DNA from: Marsupella aquatica
Taxonomy: Eukaryota > Marchantiophyta
Assembly (NCBI GenBank): GCA_973895155.1
Contig: OZ316893.1
Coordinates: 12,338,001 to 12,402,000 of the forward strand
Length of the DNA stretch: 64,000 bases
Direction of reading: 5' to 3'
The notes beneath the pieces were generated by a model. That model did not search any database. It saw only the letters and a program-made list of their open reading frames with translations, and had not been told where the DNA came from. Both the position numbers and the translations under genes were made by a program. Position 1 is the stretch's first letter; every line of letters begins with the position of its first letter. Below, piece after piece: positions 21,291 to 33,859 of the stretch.

Positions 21291-22282
21291 AGTCCTTTCA
21301 AAATACTCAAACAATTGATGATTTGACCTTCACAACTGAGACCCATGTGATTGTGGTGTGCTGTTTTGATGAGGAAAACTGGATGATTGTGTCAGATTGA
21401 GTTTAGAGGACCGGAAATATGTCCTCATACACAGTGTAACTGGTAATTTTCATGGCGGTATTTATGGCTAGACGTTTCAGTATGCCGAGTGAGTTTTGTA
21501 CTGTCTGGCTATCTATCTGGTGCGCAGCAACGATTGACATGTCCTTTGGGGACCTATGGCAATAAAACCTGAGTTTGCTGTTTCACGTAAGGATTTTCTG
21601 GTCAAATAATTTAGATTTTCAGCCATCTCTCTTTGTGAATCTCTGCTGCTGCACCTGATTGGATGCTGTGATCACTTTTATGACTTGATTGGTCCTGAAG
21701 AAGGCTGTCAACCAAACAGTCTGGGAGATGGGGTTAAGATAGGGGTTTGTGATGTTGGATATTACCGTCTCCCTCCACTCGACTTGGTAGCTACTTACTT
21801 CTATTCGTGCTCCTGTCCCGTTCTGAATACGTGCTCTCATCCTTTGATGCTTACCGTGTGGCATGGAGGCTGGGAGTGCTCTCAGCAGGATTGTCTGTGG
21901 ATTCTGAATTGGCCGTGGGGTAATCAAATTAGAAATGCGTGGGCGATGCATTTGTCAGATGTCATAATGTTTTCTTGATGAAGAACAGGTATGGACGACG
22001 ATCCGAAGTAACGATACCTCTGTAATTATTATACTCATTGCAAAGTTACAATGTTTTGAATAGGAGACAAAAGCCTTTAACAAAACAGATTTTGGGGTGA
22101 CTGCCTTCCGCTTGAGTGAACTTTCCATCAACTTCTGTCAATATTGGAAACTTTCTAACACATTGCGGTTTCTGTAGTGCAGTCAACTTTCTCTGTCCTG
22201 AGTAATTCTTCTGCTGAAACAACAAATTTGAGTGCTTCGTCCCTGAATTCTTCCTCTCCCTTTCGGTAATGAACAAAGTGAC
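21291..22282. other. Intergenic, no gene recognised
   Basis: About 1 kb between the Dabb gene and Copia-2. A 97-codon open frame at 21,685-21,978 shows no recognisable domain and is not called. GTGAC at 22,278-22,282 is the Copia-2 target duplication. Confidence 0.5.
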
Positions 22283-22524
22283 TGTTAGAATCTATCACTG
22301 TTGTACTAAGGAAGACGCACCGGAGGCCAGGTTAAGTAGAGCCTGGAGCTACCGGAAAAAGGGGAGGATCAACAGACCAGCAGACTAACCTAAGATCAAC
22401 AGCTAATCTGTCTGCCGTGAGTTGCGCATAAGCGACAAGAAGAACAACGGCACAAAGAGACTTAGGAGCCGCAGCAGCCAGCGGCTAATACGTAATACAG
22501 CTTACGAGTAATACTGTTCTAACA
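22283..22524 (-). repeat. Copia-2 3' LTR
   Basis: 242 bp, TGTTAGAA...TTCTAACA. Differs from the other LTR at two sites (ATCACTG/ATCATTG and CAACAGACC/CAACGGACC). Confidence 0.95.
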
Positions 22525-22567
22525 CCCCCTCTCGAGTAAGTGAGGGAGAATCAGAGCGCAGGATAGG

Positions 22568-23056
22568 ATGCAAAAAATGGAGGAAGGAACGATGACGTTC
22601 CGTCGGGCACTAATATTAGGCACAAGCCTAAGTGTTGAGGCGATTGGGCATATCTTCCGATTGCTTTATGTCGGTTGCAGCAGGTTGGCACAATGGATCC
22701 GTGCTCGAGAGAGAGAGATTCAGGAGATCAGGCCGGAAGAAAAGGAAGATGAAGCCAAGGATGAGCCGTATGAGTTGTTGCAGATGGCGACGAGTGTGGA
22801 GGCCGCAGTGGTAGGGGCCGATACCCCCTCTGGTTCTGTAGTTGAATCCAGGGACGTGAGACGTCTCGTGCAGGAATCTTTGATGCCGTTCGGTCATAGA
22901 CGTCACTTCTATGCAATTGCAATAGGACATAGACCGGGGATATATACTTCATGGGCCGATGCGAACCAGGAAGTATGTGGTTACCCCGGAAATTGTCATC
23001 AGGCCTTTCGGACATTTCGAGAGGCCGAGTACTTTCTCAGCCGCTACAGTCGATGA
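22568..23056 (+). CDS. Antisense ORF in Copia-2 with C-terminal RNase H1 N-terminal/viroplasmin domain
   Basis: 162 codons, antisense to the host element, filling most of the 555 bp between the pol stop and the 3' LTR. Residues about 10-40 include a hydrophobic stretch (ALILGTSLSVEAIGHIFRLL). Residues about 45-70 are highly charged (EREIQEIRPEEKEDEAKDE). Residues about 112-162 read HFYAIAIGHRPGIYTSW, then VCGYPG, then FRTFREAEYFL. That is the RNase H1 N-terminal hybrid-binding domain (Cauli_VI/viroplasmin fold), which binds RNA-DNA hybrids or dsRNA; the conserved PGIYTSW and GYPG turns are present. No RNase H catalytic domain follows. Transcription would have to start in or near the flanking LTR in the opposite direction. 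Function is inferred only from the domain. Confidence 0.7.
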   Translation: MQKMEEGTMTFRRALILGTSLSVEAIGHIFRLLYVGCSRLAQWIRAREREIQEIRPEEKEDEAKDEPYELLQMATSVEAAVVGADTPSGSVVESRDVRRLVQESLMPFGHRRHFYAIAIGHRPGIYTSWADANQEVCGYPGNCHQAFRTFREAEYFLSRYSR

Positions 23057-23078
23057 TGTAGATAGGAACGTAGCGGAA

Positions 23079-26000
23079 TTAGGACTGCTTATGTATATCT
23101 GAAATGGACTTGACTCCGATGAACGCTCTATGTTTTTCAAACTTCAGCCGTGAGAGCGGTTTTGTCAAGAGGTCAGCAGGGTTTTCTGCTGTGTTGATGT
23201 AAGACAAAGTCACTTCCCCCTCCAGCACCCTTTCGCGCACAAAGTGGTGCTTGCCTTCGATGTGTTTGGTTCGGGCATGGAAAACAGGATTCTTGGCTAA
23301 CTTAATAGAACCCTGATTATCACAATGTAAATGAATATCTAAAGCTGAGGGAACGGAGGCATGAGCAAGATTGTTATGAATGGTAGTGCTGGAAATGCCG
23401 AGCGGTACCTTCAAGGTGGAGTTGATATTTAGCTCAAGGAGAAGTCGGCGAACATGGACAGCCTCTTTTGTCCCTTCTGATAGAGCTTTGTATTCAGCTT
23501 CAGTGGTACTGTCGGAAACGGTGGACTGCAGTTTGCTCGACCAGGAGATAGGGCCGGTTGCAAGTTGAAGTAGGTAGGCGCCACGAGACCGGCGTGTGTC
23601 GGGGCAGCCAAGGAAATCAGCATCAGTGAAGCCTCGGAGAAGTAATTTAGGGGAGCGTTGAAATTCGATACCAAAGTCACTCGTCCCTTTTAAGTAACGT
23701 AAGATGTGTTTGACGGATTCCCAGTGCCTTTGTTGGGGAGAGGACATGTAACGACTAACGATGCCAACAGCATAGGCAATATCAGGTCGTGTGTGGGTGA
23801 GAAAGATGAGTTTACCCACCGCATGACAGTAGTCAGTGATATCCACTGAAGGGGTACTGGTCTCACTGGTAAGGACGTGACCTTCGGGAAGCGGAATGTG
23901 CTCACATTTCGAATCTTGCATGCCGAATTCTTCAACTAATTTCTGACAGTAACCGGTCTGATGAAGAATCAAGCTCGTGGGAGTCCGAAGAAATTCAATA
24001 CCAAGGTATTTTTGAGCCAGGCCTAAATCCTTCATATCGTAGCGTTGATGGAGATCGGACTTGATGGTGGCAATTAGTGCAGAATCACTGCCAGTGACAA
24101 GCAAGTCATCAACGTAGAGCATGATGATGGCAAGATGACCATTTGTGTGACAGAAATATAAGTTGGGGTCAGCCAGGCTTCGAGTCCAACCGGTGGCCCG
24201 AAGGTAAGAGTCAATCTCTTCGTACCAGGCCCGGGGGGACTGTTTTAATCCATAAAGTGATCTTCTGAGGCGACAGACCATAGATTCCTTGCCTAGGACT
24301 TGAAAGCCTTGCGGTTGTTGCATAAAAATTTCCTCAGTAAGGGTGCCGTTCAGAAAGGCTGTAATGACATCCATGTGATGGAGTTCCCAGCCATTGGAGA
24401 CAGCAAGAGCAATGATGGTGCGGAGAGTGGACCATTTTACAACAGGTGCAAATGTCTCATTGTAATCAATGCCAAATTTCTGCTCAAATCCCCGAGCAAC
24501 CAATCGAGCCTTGAGACGAAATCTGGTAGAGTCAGGTTTAACTCGATAGACCCATTTAGTAGTAAGAGCCCGACGCCCAGCGGGGAGATGCACAAGTTCC
24601 CAAGTCCCCAATTTCATGAGAGAGTCTATTTCTTCTTGCATAGCTTGCTTCCAACCCGGATGGTTAAGAGCCTGTGCGGTGGAGAGGTATTCAAATTCAG
24701 AGTTGGAGGATTCTACTAGTAATGCGCTCATGCAATAATCAGAATGCCAAGGAGGGGGATGATGAGCTCTGAGGGAGTGTCGAGTGGCGGCAGGGCGAAC
24801 AGGCCGGAGAGCTGGTTGCGGTTCGGGAGCTGCATCCATGGGTGGTTCTAGATCAACGACTGGGATGGGATCCTGGGCTATGAGAAGATTTTGGTCAGCT
24901 ATCATGGGAATAATATCTGGGGCTATAAAAGGAGCTGCTACGGGAATAATGGGGTCGGCCGCTACAGGGAGTAGGTCTGGTGCAGCTAAAGGGTTAATAT
25001 GGTCCCCCTCTAGAACGTGCGGCCCTGGGAGAGGAACTAGTGCGGGTAGAGTAGGGGTGTAAGTGAGGTCGTCGGAGAGAAGAGAGCTAAAGAAGTTAGT
25101 AGCAGTGGATAGGTCAGGTTGTGATGTACCCATTTTGCTCTCATCAAAGGTAACGTCTTTGGAGATGATAATGCGACGTCGAGAAGAATCAAAGCATCGA
25201 TAGGCCTTGGACTCTTCATCATAGCCAAGAAGAGACGTTTGAAGGGCTTTAACACCTAGCTTGGACTGCATGGTGTCAGGAAGAAGAACATATGCGGTGC
25301 AGCCGATAACACGAAGATGACTGAGGTCGGGTTTGGTACCATGAAGAGCTTCATACGGAGTGGAGTGGTGGAGTGCTTTGGTACCAGAGCGATTTTGAAC
25401 GTAGTTGGCGGTGCGGATTGACTCAGTCCACAAGGTTGTAGAGAGTCCAGAACTGATCAGGATGCTTCGGGCACCTTCAAGGAGTGTTCAATTTTTTCGC
25501 TCTGCAACCCCGTTTTGATGAGGAGCTGATGCAACCGTGAGCTGTCGTCGAATGCCGTGTGATCTGCAAAAGCCAAGAAATTCTTGGGACATGTATTCAC
25601 CACCCCGGTCAGATCGGACACATCCAATGGATCCGTGGAATTGCTTTTCGACCATGAGCTTGAATTCCTTAAATTTGTCAAACGTTTCACTCTTCCGATA
25701 GAGAAAATAAACCCAAGTATATCGAGAATAATCATCTATAAAGGTGAGAATGTACTTGTGGGAGTTGGAAGCCCGAATAGGTCCACACAGATCTGAGTGA
25801 AGGAGTTCCAGAGGTCGAGAAGAGCGAGAGTGAGAAAGCTTAGGAATTTTCTCCCGATGATGCTTTGCAAGGACACATGTATGGCAGTTGCGTTTCGCTC
25901 GGGGAAGCAATGGTAGCCCAGTGACTAGAGAGCTCTGAGACATATGATGGACCATTTGATAGTTGATGTGGCTAAGACGCCGGTGCCAGAGTTCCAGTGG

Positions 26001-27440
26001 ATCTGGGGGGGAGACTTCAGCAACCAAGGTCGTGATTTTTCGAGTACATGAGAGGGATGTGACCGGAGGATGCCAAGGAAGGCGTTGTCTAAGCTTGTAG
26101 AGCTTGTTCCTATGATCTCGAAAACCCTGAAGGAAGACCTTGCGTGGATTATCTTTGTCGAAAACAAAGCAGGATTTAGAATTGAAGAGGACAAGGTGAC
26201 CAGCATCAGCAAAAGATCCAACGGAAAGAAGATTGCGTCGAAGACCCGGGACGTACAAAACTTCAGTCACCTCTTTATTCTGATCGACAACAATGTTGCC
26301 CTGGCCAGTAATAGCAAGCTTGCTGCCGCTGGCAGTAGTTACAGATTCTGAGTGGGTACCAGGTGTGATGCTGCCAAACATGGCATTATCACCACTGACG
26401 TGAGCACTTGCTCCTGAGTCCAAGATCCACTCACTAGAGCTACGCTTAGTATCAATCTCAGTAAAGTTGACCTCAAGTGGGTCCGGTTCAGTGGGGTCAT
26501 ATTGATCGTCATCTTCAGCCTCAGCCTCATGTGGAATCTCAACCATATGTGCTTGCGGTTTGAAGCGACGAATACCTGCAGCTTTGATCTGCAAGTCAGA
26601 AATCTGGTCATCAAGTTTCTTAAGATCACAATGTGCTTCCCAGTGTCCCGTCTTGCTGCAGTAGTTGCAGTTTCCGGGCCTAGGTCCACGACCTGCAGCC
26701 AGATTCGGACGCGGATTGCGGAAAGGCATGTTGCCTCGAGGCTGGTAGCGGCCAGGCTGAAAACGTCCCCTTCCTCGCCCGAAGTGGCGTGTGACTGCCA
26801 TGGCCTCTTCAGTAGTTTCGATTTGCTGCTTACCTTTCCTCCAGTACTCCTCCGACTGTAGGCGTTCAACCAGATTGTTGTAGGTTGGCTTGGGACTGCG
26901 AGTGAGATCAGCTCCAAATATACAGACAAAAGGATTCCACGAGATTGGAAGTCCCTTAAGTACGATGTGCATCAAGCGAGTGTCGTCTACCGCAGCATTG
27001 ATGCTTGCTAGGTGACCAGCAAGTTCGTTGACGGTATTGATGTAGCTTTCAACAGACTGACTGTTGCTCATGGTCATGGTCTGAAGCTTTTGTTCGAGCA
27101 GAAGTTGTCGCTGCAGCAAGTCGCCTCCAAAACGTTGCTGGAAGTGCTCCCAGCACTTTGCTGGGTCATCCGAGAACTTATCGACGGTGGGCAGGAACTT
27201 AGCCTTGACTGTGGAGGCCAAGATGGAAGTTGCCCGGACCTTCTTCTTCTTCTTCTCCAGGGCAGTCAGAGTCAGACCGCCATCGATAAAGTTGCCGTTT
27301 GCGTCAGGTTTGACGCCAAAGTTCAGCTCCTCAATGAGCTCATCCCGTCGCAGTAGATTCTTGACAACAATCGTCCAGGTCATGTGGTTAGTAGAGCCAT
27401 CTAGTTTGTCAGACTCAGAGAATATTCTAAGTAGATCCAT
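23079..27440 (-). pseudogene. gag-pol: Copia-2 gag-pol polyprotein with one nonsense codon
   Basis: ATG at 27,440. Gag runs to a CCHC knuckle (CNYCSKTGHWEAHC, about 26,680). The protease has a normal LDSGASAHVSG site (about 26,425), and integrase has the HHCC finger and a DDE core. RT has YVDDLL (about 24,115) and RNase H has DADFLG and TTEAEYKAL. At 25,488-25,490 a TGA interrupts the integrase directly after the GVAERKN motif, where related elements have an Arg codon. The frame continues without shift to 23,079. A CGA to TGA change (methyl-cytosine deamination) is the simplest explanation. The copy is otherwise intact, about 1450 codons. Confidence 0.92.
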
Positions 27441-27459
27441 AATGGCTACAGTGAATGCG

Positions 27460-27735
27460 GGATCAAGGACTTCTCACTTGATCTGTGGGGCACACGAACA
27501 ATGTGGTACCAGCGGTAAAAATGACAAAAAAATGTGAATCAATCAGTAAAAGCAAAGTCTACTGACACAGTGTAGATGATCGAGGACTTCTCACTTGATC
27601 TGAACTTACACGGATGTCTACAGTGATAAAAAAACAAAATGTGAATCAATCAGTAAAAGCAAAGTCTACTGACACAGTGTAGATGATCGAGGACTTCTCA
27701 CTCGATCTGAACCTACACGGATGTCTACAGTGATA
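27460..27735 (-). repeat. ~107-bp tandem repeats in the Copia-2 leader
   Basis: GTGAATCAATCAGTAAAAGC recurs at 27,534 and 27,641, and GAGGACTTCTCACT(T/C)GATCTG at three points. The array lies in the untranslated leader between the primer binding site and gag. Confidence 0.75.
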
Positions 27736-27861
27736 GCCAGGAATAAACTGCTGCTGAGGTAAACGTCAAGCAGGGACACTTTCTACCTGAATGACATGCT
27801 ACCTCCAAGTGTCTAAAGAACTCTAAAGAATTCTAGATGCAGCTAATCTTACAGAGCCTGC

Positions 27862-27873
27862 GCTCTGATACCA
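27862..27873 (-). other. Copia-2 primer binding site
   Basis: Reads TGGTATCAGAGC on the minus strand, directly abutting the 5' LTR; complementary to initiator Met-tRNA. Confidence 0.92.
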
Positions 27874-28115
27874 TGTTAGAATCTATCATTGTTGTACTAA
27901 GGAAGACGCACCGGAGGCCAGGTTAAGTAGAGCCTGGAGCTACCGGAAAAAGGGGAGGATCAACGGACCAGCAGACTAACCTAAGATCAACAGCTAATCT
28001 GTCTGCCGTGAGTTGCGCATAAGCGACAAGAAGAACAACGGCACAAAGAGACTTAGGAGCCGCAGCAGCCAGCGGCTAATACGTAATACAGCTTACGAGT
28101 AATACTGTTCTAACA
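27874..28115 (-). repeat. Copia-2 5' LTR
   Basis: 242 bp with inverted TGTTAGAA/TTCTAACA termini, followed by the GTGAC target duplication. Confidence 0.95.
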
Positions 28116-28120
28116 GTGAC

Positions 28121-29374
28121 AACGTGGATGTGACACCAATTTATTTCTCTTTCGATGCAAGCGAGATTTGCAATAGGGCAAACACAGAACGAGTTGAAGA
28201 GAAGAAAGCCTAAAAGTCGAAAGGCATAGTTGTGTCCTTGAATGAAACTTCCTAAACACTGGATGGCATAGTTGCGTCCTTCAATGAAACTTGCCCTCTT
28301 GCCCTGTCAAATTTACAGAACCCACTTGTCCTGAAATGTGTATAATATTTTTAGGAAGGGACTATTCAGGTCTATATAGAGAAAATCTCAGACTTTTTGT
28401 GGGAAATTATAGACATGAGAAATAACACTACCAAATTTCAACTCCCTGAATATAAAGGGCTTTGCAACCATGACAATAAGATAGATAGGAATGGAGACAG
28501 GGGCACATGTTCAAATACACATTATAGCCAGCACTTGGTTTAGAGATTTAATTAACTCACATTAAGCCCCTTACATAGTAGAAATGGGTTCGTATTCATT
28601 GTAAATTTGCAGATAATTGTATATAATTATTTTATAATCTATTTGGAATGATGTAATCTTATTCACACATTATCAATGGTCCTTGAATGGAGATGAAATA
28701 TTTTTATAAGTATGATCCCTATCCTACAATTCTTTGTGAATTATTAAATAATATAAATATGTATTATTGATTAATATAATACTAATATGATTTGGCCTAT
28801 AAAGTGTACATTTAGGGACACAAAAATGTACATTTGGGCATCTTGAAGTGTACATTTGGGACCATGAAAGTGTACATTTCAAGACTGATTTGTGAACAAA
28901 AGAAAATACACTTTTAATGAAAACTCTTAATTAGCCTCTTTGGAGGTAACCCTTCTATGCCCTGGATTACGAGGCTTTCGACATCAACACACACACACAC
29001 ACACACAGAGGCTTTAAAACTTATACAAATCAACACAGCGAAAATGCTCTTCTGAAATTCAAAGGCCGCACACACAATTGATGGAAAAGGGGAATGAAGG
29101 ATCATACTACTCGTTGGAAGGTACGACTATGCATGGTTCTCTGCACACCGACTCTTGGTTTAGGAACCCTCTTTACAAGTTTCCAACTCAATTTTCCTTC
29201 TTGTTGGTGGAGTCTTCCATGAGATCTTCCATGTGGACAGGTGGACCGAACTCTTCCCAGTCTTCCAGAGTTCTTAGCGAGAGGTTCAAAACTTTAGATC
29301 CTTAATCAGGGAACTGTAGCATTGGCTCCATAACTTAAGATTCTACCCCCTACTCTACTACTGATAACATACAC
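28121..29374. other. Intergenic, short simple repeats
   Basis: No gene recognised. Four tandem copies of a TGTACATTT(G/A)GG unit of about 24 bp lie at about 28,804-28,880. A (CA)n microsatellite is at about 28,987-29,007. The region around 28,600-28,780 is AT-rich. Confidence 0.6.
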
Positions 29375-32300
29375 CTAACTCTGCTCAGCTGTTTCCATTG
29401 TATCCTCAACAGGCCTAATTAACTGGATGCCAAGTTGTGCTGCAAAGGCTGCTTTGAACCCTGCCTCATCTATGGCACGTTGCTCGACTACTTGAATGCG
29501 ATGTTGTGCCCATCGCTGCCTCCTCCATGCATTGCGCTGACGAAGGCGTCTCTCTCGCCACGATGTCCTCTTCGTGACACTCCTCGTGGGTTCCCACCTC
29601 CCATTCCTGTTCAATTTTCCATCTCATCGTTGATTGCATCACGGTTGGGGGAAAAGACGAAGAGGTATGCCTTGGATACTGCTGGCGCACTTCCCCACCT
29701 AAGCAAAGGGCTTTCATTCTTTAGAAACTCAGCCGAGATCATCAAATTGTACATTCTGGCAGCAGAGGATCTGGCTCGACTGAACAATTTCCACATGATT
29801 AGACCTTGGCACTTCATCTCTATATTCATAGTCACATCAATCTCGTTGCCCTCCCGGACCTGTCTACTACTTCCACTAGGGTGCGTGTGTAACAGTACCA
29901 CCTGAGGTATCGGGGATCTTTTAACATCACACTATATTGATGCCAAGATGAACATCATCAAGCCACTCCCTTGCCTGCTGGAGGAAGCTTAAGGGTGGGT
30001 CAGCATCCTGCCTAGGCATCCGCACTCAAAACCCCGGATTATGGTGCCAAATTGAATAATACCCTTGCATGTGTTCCGGATCAATGGTCATACCATATGT
30101 ACCTCCATGTGGTTCCACAAACTAGTCAATGTAATCCTGAGGAGGCGATCGCAATGTCCAGAGCATCGCTGGGCCAAAATAGTTTCCTAGTCTGTAATTA
30201 TGGACACTAGCTTCTAACCACCTAATCACTTGGTCAGTGGGTGTTACTTCGTCCCAAAATGATGACTTTTCCCATACATAGTTTTCTACATCCTGCGGAT
30301 TAAAGGTGAATTCATCTGTCCGGATGAGTTCTCCTTGGCAAGCTATGGCTGTTGGATCCTTCTTTAACTCATAAAAATATTCCATAGCCTCATAACTAAG
30401 TTGGGGAAGGATAGATCCACAAAACTCATCCACTCATTGGATACATCAACGAGGGAAGTGTAAAAGGGATTAAAAACAACATGCATCTCATTTCGCATGG
30501 TCGCGTTCCACTTATCTCTGCTCCTCTCATAAATATAATCATCCTTGGAAGAGTATACTTCCCACAATTAACAGGGACCTCCCTCTTGGCCCAAGTCTCT
30601 AATACAAGAGGCACAAGCTCATGTATTTTCCGATGAAGTCCAAGGCTATTGAACTTCTGATTGTGTTTCCTCGAGGCATCCGGATATTGTAAGTCCGCAT
30701 CCCTTAGAAGGACCAAATAATCTAGATTGGCTGGATGCTCCCGTTCTAGTTTGGATAGTAAAATCTGTGTGACTCTGCTATTAGCTCTTCCTCCCAACCT
30801 AAAATACAAATCCTTGGGTTTTAGGACTCCAATGCATCCGGACCATTCAAAAATGGTAGCATGTAGCATATGCAGAGAGGTATTTCAAACCACACTTGGT
30901 CAATATCCACTGGTCGTATGGCTCTCTTGTTAATTCCTGCACTTGCTAGTATGACGCGCATGGTCTCTATTCCCATAGCTTCATCCACCTCAATTTCTGC
31001 ACGGACATCTACCTTGTGTGTTGAGAAGGACTTCCAGGAATTGATGCTCACTTTCCTCAACAGGTCCACCTTCCTCTTGTTGGTGGAGTCTTCCATGGCT
31101 TCTGCTAGTAACTTTGCTGCAGTAGCCGCTTCCTCCCTTAATTCTTGTACTTGGATATCCCAATCCTCATACGTAGTCTTGGGTATCCGCACAAACTGAT
31201 CAAAATGTTGGACCAACTCCTTCCCGACTACTTCTCTCAACCACCTTGCTCGTTCTTTGCCACTTCTTTGTGCGCTGGCTTCAAGTGCTACTATGTACCC
31301 TTTTTTCTCTTCCAATTGTTCCTGGAATGTCTTGCCAATTGCTTCTTTATGCTAGAGCTTTTGCTCGTACTTGACCTTCTCTTCAGTTGCCATAACCACT
31401 TTCTCTTGGAGTGCAGTTACATACTGCCCACTCTCTGTCAATTGTCGGGACAATTGTGCTACAAGAAAATCTCCTTCTTTCACCCGTTGCTCGAGCTCTA
31501 TTTCCTTCTTCCGCATTTCTTTCACCCGTTGCTCTAGCTCTGTTTCCTTCTTCTGCATTTCTTTTGTCATTTGCTATGTCATGGGACCATACAACGCATG
31601 TTGGGTTTGTAGCTCTCTTAATTCATCCCCTAGTTTTTGTCGAATGCTCTGCTCTTCTTGCACCAGTTGATCTAATCTTGACATGGAACCTTGTGTTTCT
31701 ATCAACTGTGCTTGTAATTCTTCTCCTTCTTCCTTGGCTGTTGCAACATGCCAACACAACTCTTCGATCTTGGCCACTAGTTGCTCCTGCAATTCTTCCT
31801 TCCCTTGCTGGCTCTTTGCTACTTTGGCTCGTAAGTTTTGAACCATCTTGCTTTGCATCTGGAAATCTCCTTGGCTTTGCTGCAAGGCCGCTTTCAATTT
31901 AGCCCCATTGTCTTTCTCTTGAGCTAACCTTTCTACTTCCTTTTCTAAGATTGAGGAAGTTTGTCGGCAGGTCGTCCTCCTCTCGAGTAATTGTTCTTCA
32001 AGCCTCACCATCTTCTCCTGTGCTTGCTTCAACTTCTCTGTGTCTTTGGTTCTACCCTCCGCCTCCAAGACTAGAATCCTTGCTAGTGCTTTGGTCTCCC
32101 TCAAGTCTCTCCACCAATAGCGCAGGTCCTTAGTGGTAGGGCAATTCTTGCCCATAATTGCTTGCGTTGTGCAGGGGTCTTGAGCCTGGATAAATCAGTG
32201 GCCTCGGGTAGCTCCGAGAGGGTCGGTTGCTTCAATGTGGGCTCTCCCTCATCTTCCCCCTCTCCCACTTCACTATCTTTGGCAAAAAGATACTCTTCTC

Positions 32301-33740
32301 CTCTTCCTCTTGAGGTTTTTCCTGCAATGCTGAGCTCTCTCGCTTAGTGATCTCAAGGCCTCTTTGCCTCCTTCGCTCTCTGCATCCAAATTAACGGTGG
32401 GTTCTCCCTCCTCTTCTATATCCTCCTCATCTTCTTCCTCCTGTCCATTGTAGCCATCGTCGTCTACATTGTCATTTAATTTGCTGTTTCCTAGGGCTGC
32501 TACCTCCATGGCTCGTCTCATCCGAGCGTCTATTGGCTCCTCTGATTCTTCTAATAACTGATCTTTTGCTTGGGCAATGTCTACGGAGTCTGTTAATCCC
32601 AAGTTGTTGTGCAAGACTATACTCACTACATATGCTATTAACGAAGGGAACTTTGGGCATCCCTTTGCATCAATGGTCTCTGATAGGCAAGCCTTCCATA
32701 CCTGGAGGGGATGGTATCCTCTGTCCAATATTGCTTTTGCTAACGCAAGCTGGGTGGGTGTAGAGTGATGATACCCACTCTTTATCAGCACCCACTTGGT
32801 GAAAAACTCAATGTAATTGTGTCATTTGTCATGCGCATACACATCGCTACACAACATACATTGCTTGTCACATACATCCAAACATAGTCACACTGCCACA
32901 TCACAAACACAAGAGAATGGAATACAAGTGAAACTCATGTCCACACATGTCCAAAACCCACAATAATCTTCACAGCAATCGGCACAACGATCCCGGTCAA
33001 CAATACCCCATCGATCCCGCACCGATCCAATCACACACGTATGTCAAGCCAACACACCTTGCACTACTCAAGGAATCCACGTTACACAAGCGGAGCTCAC
33101 AGCCACCATAGCCACACTCAAGCTCCTCTCTCTCCAAGGCTCAGCATTACAAGATAACCTTTCAATGCCTCACAAGAGAGAACTACCCTCTCACACAAAA
33201 CTAACGGAACCTTATCGGCTCATATAGCACACATACCAAACATACGGATCTAGATAGTACGATATACTCTAACACTACCTAGAATGGTGTGACATGTTCC
33301 TTGTTTTGTATGGCACCGTACTGTATTTTGCTTTGATTTATCCGAACGTCTGCTTGTTGTAGAAAAGCGGCAGCCTGTCTAGCGTTTAAGGCCTCTACCT
33401 TATATGCAAGTGACAACTTTCCTACTACTAGCACCTCAAACATAGTGCACAAGCGCGGGTTGGAGATGTTGTAAGTTTTCCCTCCAAAAGTTATGAACAT
33501 CAATTCAAGGGACATTGTCACATTGGTAATATTGGAATAAATGTCCCTAGCCTTCCTAATAGATAGGTAGCGGTCCATTCAAATCATGCTATAGACCTTA
33601 GCCATATCCAGGAGTTGTCAACTCTCCTCGATTTCTTGTACCTCAGCATTGGAATTGCGTAGCTTCTCCTCTTTGGTTAGGACGCCTTTCTTGTTCCTGG
33701 CTGGTGGGACCTCAGCCCGATGTGCACTTGATGATGCCAT
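29375..33740 (-). pseudogene. Decayed gene for a large coiled-coil protein of unknown function
   Basis: Read on the minus strand, an ATG at 33,740 begins MASSSAHRAEVPPARNKKG and stops after about 40 codons. Recognisable protein continues at 33,578-33,279 and at 32,791-32,273, the latter with an acidic EEEDEEDIEEE block. A long stretch from 32,155 to 30,821 stays in one frame with two in-frame stops. It is strongly coiled coil (KETELEQRVKEMRKKEIELE and similar heptads). Further frame-shifted pieces run to about 29,375. No known domain is recognised. A second fragment of the same sequence occurs at 56,850-57,155, so this may be a gene of a low-copy mobile element. Multiple stops and frame changes show decay. 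Confidence 0.5.
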
Positions 33741-33859
33741 GACTTCTAATGGACCTTGTGTCAAATGTGCCTAACAATCACAGAGTGTTGGGCTCCTTCT
33801 TTGATCACACTGATTGCCTTTGCTGACCAGGTGGTCAGCTCAAAGTTACACAATGAATC

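Larger units (their letters stand above)
22283..28115 (-). mobile_element. Copia-2, minus-strand Ty1/copia retrotransposon
   Basis: 5.8-kb element with 242-bp LTRs differing at two positions by eye, and target duplication GTGAC (22,278-22,282 and 28,116-28,120). Primer binding site TGGTATCAGAGC abuts the 5' LTR, and PPT GAGAGGGGG (22,525-22,533) abuts the 3' LTR. One gag-pol frame spans 27,440 to 23,079 with a single internal nonsense codon. It is a different family from Copia-1/3 (different LTR, gag and protease). It carries an extra antisense ORF between pol and the 3' LTR. Confidence 0.95.

Noticed and set aside
22628-22930. Minus-strand ORFs opposite the RNase H1-domain ORF in Copia-2
   Set aside because: No recognisable domain. 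The plus-strand frame carries the clear domain, so these were treated as shadows.
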